Source: Solobacterium sp. (GTDB taxonomy: Bacteria; Bacillota_I; Bacilli_A; Erysipelotrichales; Erysipelotrichaceae). Taken from it: a stretch of DNA of 64,000 nucleotides. The position numbers and the translations under genes were made by a program. Of this stretch, positions 59,357-64,000 are shown in pieces. A model generated the notes under the pieces. That model searched no databases, was not told the DNA's origin, and saw nothing but the letters and a program-made list of their open reading frames with translations. The stretch is taken from positions 1 to 64,000 of the forward strand of contig JAILLA010000106.1 in NCBI GenBank assembly GCA_024693325.1, written 5' to 3'. The number at the start of each line of letters is the position of its first letter. Position 1 is the stretch's first letter.

Positions 59357-61186
59357 TCATCGTCCGAGCGACTTCGGATCCACAGCATCACGGATCGCGT
59401 CGCCCATCAGATTGATGCAGATCGTACAGAGACCGAAGATCGCAGCCGGGAATACCCAGCGCCACCAGTACTGCTGTATGACGATCGAGTTATTAGCACC
59501 GGTAAGCATGTTACCCCATGTCGGTGTCGGCGGTGTAATACCGAAGCCGAGATATGACAGGGATGATTCTGTCAGCATGCATGTCGCAAAGCCGAGTGTT
59601 GCCTGAACCAGCAGGATCGACAGAACATTCGGCAGAATATGCTTGAAGATGATCGTTCCTTCGCGCACACCCATTGCCTGGGCAGCCAGGACGAATTCCT
59701 TCTCTCTTTCCGCCAGGATCTGCGCCCTGATCAGACGGCAGATACCCGTCCAGGAAAGCAGGCCGAGGACTACCATGATCAGATACATACGCATCTGAAC
59801 ATCAAACCTCGTTCCGATGATCGCGCTCAGCAGCAATGCAAACGGAAGGAACGGCAGACCTCCGATGATCTCGGAAATACGCATTATCAGCATATCCGTC
59901 CTGCCGCCGAAGTAACCGGCCAGCGCGCCGAGGATGACGCCGACGATGATCGAGATGATCTCGGCGATCGCACCGACCGTCATCGTTGTCTTTCCGCCAT
60001 GGATGATACGTGTGAGGATATCCCTGCCCAGATCATCCGTTCCGAGCGGATGTCCCTTCAGGCCCCATGTATGGATATCTCCGGATGTCGTAACAGCATA
60101 GTTCTGATAGAATCCGGCAAATACTGTTTCAATATCGCCTGAGTTGACGGAAGCAGTGACATTCGTCTCACCGTGGGAATTGCTTCCCCAGGAGATCACA
60201 TCACCGTTTTCCATCAGTGCTGTATAGTGATATCTTCCGCCGTAAAGCTCGACCGGTTTGGAATCTGTTTCGGGCACGTTTTTCTCACCGTGCGTCGCAT
60301 TTCCCCATACCGTGATCTTTCCGTTCCGGTCAACTGCGGCCATCGTGTCACCGCTTGCAGCAATATCAACTACTCCGCTCTTCAGGTTTTCCGGCACCTT
60401 TGTAAAGGCGTTGTTTTTCTGCAGGCCTGCATAAACGACGCTTCCGTCGTCGAGCAGAAGGCAGTAGTTATATGTCGCGACCGCGATTTTTTTCACTCTG
60501 CCCTGGTATTCTTTTTTGACATCGATGTCAGCCATGTTCCCGTTGCCCCAGAAATAAGCATTTCCGGCAGCTGTCAGTGCTCCGCTGATCTGGTATCCTG
60601 CTTCGATCTGGATGATCTCAGGTGTTCCCTTTGTACGGGAAGGCTTCAGTTCCGACGGGATCCTGTCCTGGCCGAGACGTGTACTGCCCCAGACATACAG
60701 GTGATTGTCTTCGTCGAGCGCAACGATATGGTCATATCCGGCAGCTACATCGACGATCTTTGCGTCCAGCACTTCCTGCGGGATATTCTTCATATCGATG
60801 ACATCGGTGATCTTTGTATAGCCCCATGTATAGGTATGTCCGTCCTTATCGCAGCCGACGCCGAAGGTAGGACCCGAAGCGATCGCCTGTGTATTATGGA
60901 CCATCTCCTTCGGATAGCTCATCATCGTAGATGTCGGCGGTACATTGGTCTGTGTATTGTCGGATTCACCAAGGTTGATCGGCACAAAATGCGGCGCGAT
61001 CAGAACGAACAGGAAGATCGCCAGGAATCCGATCAATCCGGTCATGCCGAGACGGTTGTGCAGGAAGTTGTCCAGCATCATCCTGCCGGGTGACTGGATC
61101 TGCTCTTCCGTCATGATGTCGATCTCTTTGTTTCTGTTTCCGAACAGGTTTCTCAGGAGAGAATGTCTTTTCTGATTGTCTGTCAT
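59357..61186 (-). CDS. OppC-type permease with an inserted seven-repeat RCC1-like propeller
   Basis: 609 residues against about 297 for normal OppC. Cytoplasmic N-terminus about 1-45, TM1 about 47-67, then residues about 100-376 form seven RCC1-type repeats of 39-47 residues, each closing with a WG-type motif (WG at 121, 166, 213, 294, 333, 374; YAG at 252 in the fourth). The OppC body then resumes exactly at HPLGTDDLGRD (379-389) with five more helices and the EAA loop QAMGVREGTIIFKHILPN. The propeller must face outside, where the binding protein docks. SD AAGGAGGG. No frame break. Confidence 0.93.
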   Translation of the reverse strand: MTDNQKRHSLLRNLFGNRNKEIDIMTEEQIQSPGRMMLDNFLHNRLGMTGLIGFLAIFLFVLIAPHFVPINLGESDNTQTNVPPTSTMMSYPKEMVHNTQAIASGPTFGVGCDKDGHTYTWGYTKITDVIDMKNIPQEVLDAKIVDVAAGYDHIVALDEDNHLYVWGSTRLGQDRIPSELKPSRTKGTPEIIQIEAGYQISGALTAAGNAYFWGNGNMADIDVKKEYQGRVKKIAVATYNYCLLLDDGSVVYAGLQKNNAFTKVPENLKSGVVDIAASGDTMAAVDRNGKITVWGNATHGEKNVPETDSKPVELYGGRYHYTALMENGDVISWGSNSHGETNVTASVNSGDIETVFAGFYQNYAVTTSGDIHTWGLKGHPLGTDDLGRDILTRIIHGGKTTMTVGAIAEIISIIVGVILGALAGYFGGRTDMLIMRISEIIGGLPFLPFALLLSAIIGTRFDVQMRMYLIMVVLGLLSWTGICRLIRAQILAEREKEFVLAAQAMGVREGTIIFKHILPNVLSILLVQATLGFATCMLTESSLSYLGFGITPPTPTWGNMLTGANNSIVIQQYWWRWVFPAAIFGLCTICINLMGDAIRDAVDPKSLGR

Positions 61187-61195
61187 ATTCCCTCC

Positions 61196-62212
61196 TTATT
61201 TATCGATATGGACACGCGGGTCAACGATACCGTAGCTCAGGTCCATGATCAGGGCACCGACCAGCGATACGACGGTATAGAACATCTGGATCGCAAGTGC
61301 CAGTTCATAGTCATGGTTCTGCAGTCCTTTGATATACAGTGAACCCATACCATTGATATTGAATGTGTTTTCGATGATCACGGATCCGGAGAAGATGCCC
61401 AGGAACCATGAAATGATCAATGTTACAACAGGTAGAAGTGCGTTTCTCCAGGCATGTGAATAGATGACTGCCTTTTCACGCACACCTTTTGCACGTGCTG
61501 TCTTGATATGATCCATGCTCAGTGCATCGATCATCGCAGCCCTGACATAACGTGTCATGCCGCCGAGTGATCCGAACGTCATGACGATCAGCGGAAGCGC
61601 AAAGTAATACAGCCTGTCGAGGAACAGTTTCATGCCGGTATAATTCGCTCCCGGCGTACCCATGCCGGATACCGGGAACCATCTCAGCAGTACTGCGAAG
61701 ATGAATACAAATACAAGCGCAATGATATATACCGGAATACTGTATCCGATGATCGTAAATACCTGTGTGAAATTATCGATCTTTCCGCCTTTATGCACCG
61801 CACAGTAGATACCCAGCGGGATCGTAATGCCCAGTGCAAGGATCGTTGCGAATATATTGATGAAAATCGTTGTTTTCAGAGGCGATACGACGACCTCTAT
61901 AACATTTTTCTTGAAGTACTGGGAATATCCGAAATTGCCTTCCAGCAGTCCGTAGAATTTCCCTTCCATATTGGGGATCAGCCCCATCCAGCGCGCATAA
62001 CGGATCAGTATATGATCGTCAAGTCCCATCTGTTTACGCAGATTCTGATACATCTGCTGATACGCCTCAGGTGTGAGTGAACTCTTCATTCCTTCCAGCT
62101 GGTCTCTTGCCGGGTCGGACGGAATCAGATTGTACAGCATATACATCAGAAGAGAGACGATGAAAAAGACAAGGACCAGATATCCGATACGCTTAATGAT
62201 ATACTTTGTCAA
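61196..62212 (-). CDS. oppB: Oligopeptide ABC transporter permease OppB (operon 2)
   Basis: 338 residues. The start is TTG at 62212, with AGGAGG eight bases earlier. OppB/DppB layout: N-terminal KYIIKRIGYLVLVFF, a fairly long extracellular loop after TM1, and EAA loop HIKTARAKGVREKAVIYSHAWRNAL. No added domain. It lies 10 bases before the fused OppC gene. Confidence 0.92.
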   Translation of the reverse strand: MTKYIIKRIGYLVLVFFIVSLLMYMLYNLIPSDPARDQLEGMKSSLTPEAYQQMYQNLRKQMGLDDHILIRYARWMGLIPNMEGKFYGLLEGNFGYSQYFKKNVIEVVVSPLKTTIFINIFATILALGITIPLGIYCAVHKGGKIDNFTQVFTIIGYSIPVYIIALVFVFIFAVLLRWFPVSGMGTPGANYTGMKLFLDRLYYFALPLIVMTFGSLGGMTRYVRAAMIDALSMDHIKTARAKGVREKAVIYSHAWRNALLPVVTLIISWFLGIFSGSVIIENTFNINGMGSLYIKGLQNHDYELALAIQMFYTVVSLVGALIMDLSYGIVDPRVHIDK

Positions 62213-62304
62213 AGCTCCTTCCTCCTTTTTTCGTTCGGTTCCTTAGAAATGAGTTCTGTCAGCAGAATTCATTTATAAAGAACCGAAACTCCTGAAAGAC
62301 ACCC

Positions 62305-62333
62305 AAACCAGCAGGGCACTGCCCTGCTGGTTT
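62305..62333 (-). terminator. Leaky hairpin between oppA and oppB (operon 2)
   Basis: Minus strand AAACCAGCAGGGC-AGT-GCCCTGCTGGTTT, a 13-bp perfect stem, then GGGTGTCTTT. A second stem (AAATGAATTCTG/CAGAACTCATTT, 62248-62275) follows. Same layout as operon 1, probably to raise oppA over the membrane genes. Confidence 0.6.
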
Positions 62334-62373
62334 CAGGTACTTATTACTTTTTGATGCTCTGAAGATTCAGCAA

Positions 62374-64000
62374 TTATTCAACTGTTGCGTATACAACTGC
62401 CTGGTCGAAGTCAAACAGGGAGTTGCATTCCAGATTCTGGATCTTGTCGCTCATGACATCATAGTAAACATTGGAGTACAGAGGTACTTCAGGGAGATAG
62501 TCATTCCATTCATCAATGAAGTCGACCCACAGTTTCAGATATGCTTCGTCATCGCCTGCTTCTACACTGTAGACCATGTCCATGGACAGCTTGTTCAGAA
62601 GTTCATCATCAGTGAAGTTTGTGTTGTATCCCATTTCATATTCTTCAGGGTTGCTTGTCTTTGTGACCCAGTTGAAGGACTGGTCATAAGCAGCTGTGAA
62701 GTTTGTAGCGAGGTTGTACATGCAGTATGTAGGTACGCCGTACTGTTCGCCCTGGGATGCATCACGATACATATAGTTCAGAAGGTCGGAGAAGCTCATG
62801 ACATTCTGGTTGATCTTCATGCCTGCCTGTGCAGTCTGGTCGCCGTTTGCCAGCATGACAGCCAGCAGTTCGGATACAGAGTTGCCTTCGGAAGAGGACC
62901 ATTCAATGATCAGAGGCATCAGGATCCTTCCGTCAGCCAGTGTAACGTTGTGCTGGTATGTTCCTGCTTCTTCCGGAGTTACTTCCTTATAACGGATACC
63001 GGATTCATACGGGTCGCCGTTTTCATTGAGTACCCAGCCGTCAGCTTCGAGTTCAGCAATCGCATCGTCAACGCTGTATGCATATGTTTCAAGCTTTTCA
63101 GCCAGTTCAGCCTTGGAATCCTGGTACATCCACATAGCCAGTCCGTAAGGGCCGTCAACAACGGAACCGTAACCTGCGCAGAATGTGTTTGCAAAGTCAT
63201 TTCTGTCGAGCAGATATGCGACAGCGTGACGTACTGCCTTGAACTGTGTCGGACCGAAGTCGCACTGGAACATCAGTTTGCCATAGCCGTTTCTTTCATA
63301 GGAAACAGTCTTGAAGCCGCCTGCTTCAACCATATCAAGAGCAGAGTCGACCTGGTTGCCGTCTGTCAGAGAGGACAGGAAGTCAACAGAACCTGTCTTC
63401 AGTTCATCGAGCATTGTTTCCTGGTTAGCCTTCTTGACAATGATCGTTTCTACGCTCGGCTTAACACCTTCGAAGTTGCCTGCATAGTTTTCGTTGATCT
63501 TCAGAACTGCAGTCAGAGCAGCCTGGTCAAATTCAACCAGTGTATACGGACCAGCGGAGATACGGCCGTCATAAATGAATCTGGAAGCGTCTACGCCTTC
63601 TTTTGTCAGTTCGCCGCCATCCAGGTATGCGCCGTTTCCGTCATCCTTGACAGTCAGATCAGCGTCACTGTACATCTTCAGTGACAGCGGTCTCAGTGTT
63701 GCGTATGTCTTCTCATAATAATAAGGGACATAGTCTGCATTAATGCGGATGCTGTATGTATAGTCATCAAGGAGTCTGATGCCGGACAGTTCCTTTGTTT
63801 CACCGCTCTGGTATGTATCGGAGCCGTAAAGGATCGCTGTGGAAACCTTAGCACCATCTTCCAGAACTGCCGGTGAATACTGTACCAGTGCATATGCAAC
63901 GTAGTTTGCAGCATTGATCGGATCGCCGTTGTTGAACTTCAGGCCTTCCTTGATCTTAACTGTGAATGTTTTTGTTCCGTCTTCGTTTTCTTCTGCTTCG
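62374..64000 (-). CDS. oppA: Oligopeptide-binding protein OppA (operon 2), N-terminus beyond window
   Basis: The frame is open from its stop at 62374 to the right edge of the window, at least 542 codons; the signal peptide and lipobox lie outside. SBP family 5 features: FTVKIKEGLKFNNGDPINAANYV, AVAYLLDRNDFANTF (the hinge YLLDR), and the C-terminal EWNDYLPEVPLYSNVYY. An inner Met at 63675 is not the start. It is the presumed partner of the propeller-bearing OppC. Confidence 0.92.
   Translation of the reverse strand, partial: EAEENEDGTKTFTVKIKEGLKFNNGDPINAANYVAYALVQYSPAVLEDGAKVSTAILYGSDTYQSGETKELSGIRLLDDYTYSIRINADYVPYYYEKTYATLRPLSLKMYSDADLTVKDDGNGAYLDGGELTKEGVDASRFIYDGRISAGPYTLVEFDQAALTAVLKINENYAGNFEGVKPSVETIIVKKANQETMLDELKTGSVDFLSSLTDGNQVDSALDMVEAGGFKTVSYERNGYGKLMFQCDFGPTQFKAVRHAVAYLLDRNDFANTFCAGYGSVVDGPYGLAMWMYQDSKAELAEKLETYAYSVDDAIAELEADGWVLNENGDPYESGIRYKEVTPEEAGTYQHNVTLADGRILMPLIIEWSSSEGNSVSELLAVMLANGDQTAQAGMKINQNVMSFSDLLNYMYRDASQGEQYGVPTYCMYNLATNFTAAYDQSFNWVTKTSNPEEYEMGYNTNFTDDELLNKLSMDMVYSVEAGDDEAYLKLWVDFIDEWNDYLPEVPLYSNVYYDVMSDKIQNLECNSLFDFDQAVVYATVE

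Noticed and set aside
59357-61186. Propeller-OppC as a sequencing or assembly fusion of two genes
   Set aside because: The frame is unbroken, the insertion lies exactly between TM1 and the GTDDLGRD segment, codon use is like its neighbours, and a separate RCC1 gene with its own start and signal is not seen.
62374-64000. A 433-residue OppA starting at 63675
   Set aside because: Reading upstream of that Met gives more SBP family 5 sequence (FTVKIKEGLKFNNGDP) to the window edge, so the Met is internal.
1-64000. CRISPR arrays, tRNA or rRNA genes, prophage or toxin-antitoxin modules
   Set aside because: Looked for regular spaced repeats, tRNA-like cloverleaf ends, and phage or toxin motifs; none was found.

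Overview
The window looks like a chromosomal segment of a low-to-mid-GC Bacillota, most plausibly Erysipelotrichia or a related Clostridia-like lineage. The evidence is a sepF-ylmH-divIVA-ileS cluster with an ileS T-box, a type III glutamine synthetase, a class B sortase, a YitT protein, a VanZ-like protein, Shine-Dalgarno (SD) sequences of the GGAGG type, and many rho-independent terminators. The genus cannot be fixed from the sequence alone. No rRNA, tRNA, CRISPR array or prophage was seen. The only mobile element is an IS1634-type insertion sequence cut by the left edge.

Layout. 1-1.75 kb: IS1634-family transposase with its control hairpins. 1.9-8.1 kb: an amidohydrolase, then the housekeeping operon rpoD-prfA-prmC-srtB (minus strand) and rpmE. 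8.1-18.7 kb: a tricarboxylate-metabolism region (minus strand) with an Aquifex-type aconitase, a 2-hydroxycarboxylate (CitS-like) transporter, an esterase, a LysR regulator, an isocitrate-dehydrogenase-like enzyme, a PrpF-family isomerase, a YbhJ-like aconitase homologue and a VOC protein. 18.8-25.6 kb: M14 peptidase, murA, two HAD phosphatases, a ChbG-like deacetylase and fba. 25.9-32.5 kb: ftsE-ftsX-M23 hydrolase-S41 protease-uvrB, read as one operon. 32.5-43.1 kb: mixed genes, including glnN and a metK preceded by a divergent SAM-type riboswitch. 43.2-50.3 kb: sepF-ylmH-divIVA-T-box-ileS, an M42 peptidase and two small cell-envelope genes. 50.3-64 kb: two complete, adjacent oligopeptide ABC importers (oppABCDF plus a small membrane protein each).

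The most unusual content is the second Opp importer. Its OppC-type permease carries a seven-repeat RCC1-like beta-propeller spliced into the extracellular loop between transmembrane helix 1 and the conserved HPLGTDDLGRD segment. Its OppF-type ATPase carries a coiled-coil insertion of about 170 residues between Walker A and the Q-loop. The neighbouring canonical Opp system has neither insertion. Both operons end with a short, related, previously unnamed membrane protein. Together these suggest a remodelled peptide importer with an added outside sensor or docking domain and an added inside arm.

Other notable signals are: (i) three membrane-protein genes whose -10 boxes lie 6-7 bases before the start codon with no SD, which predicts leaderless mRNAs; (ii) a CTTTCTATAA element shared by the citrate-transporter and aconitase promoters; (iii) a metK leader with mutually exclusive helices that can hide the SD; and (iv) a branched RNA structure upstream of the M14 peptidase gene.
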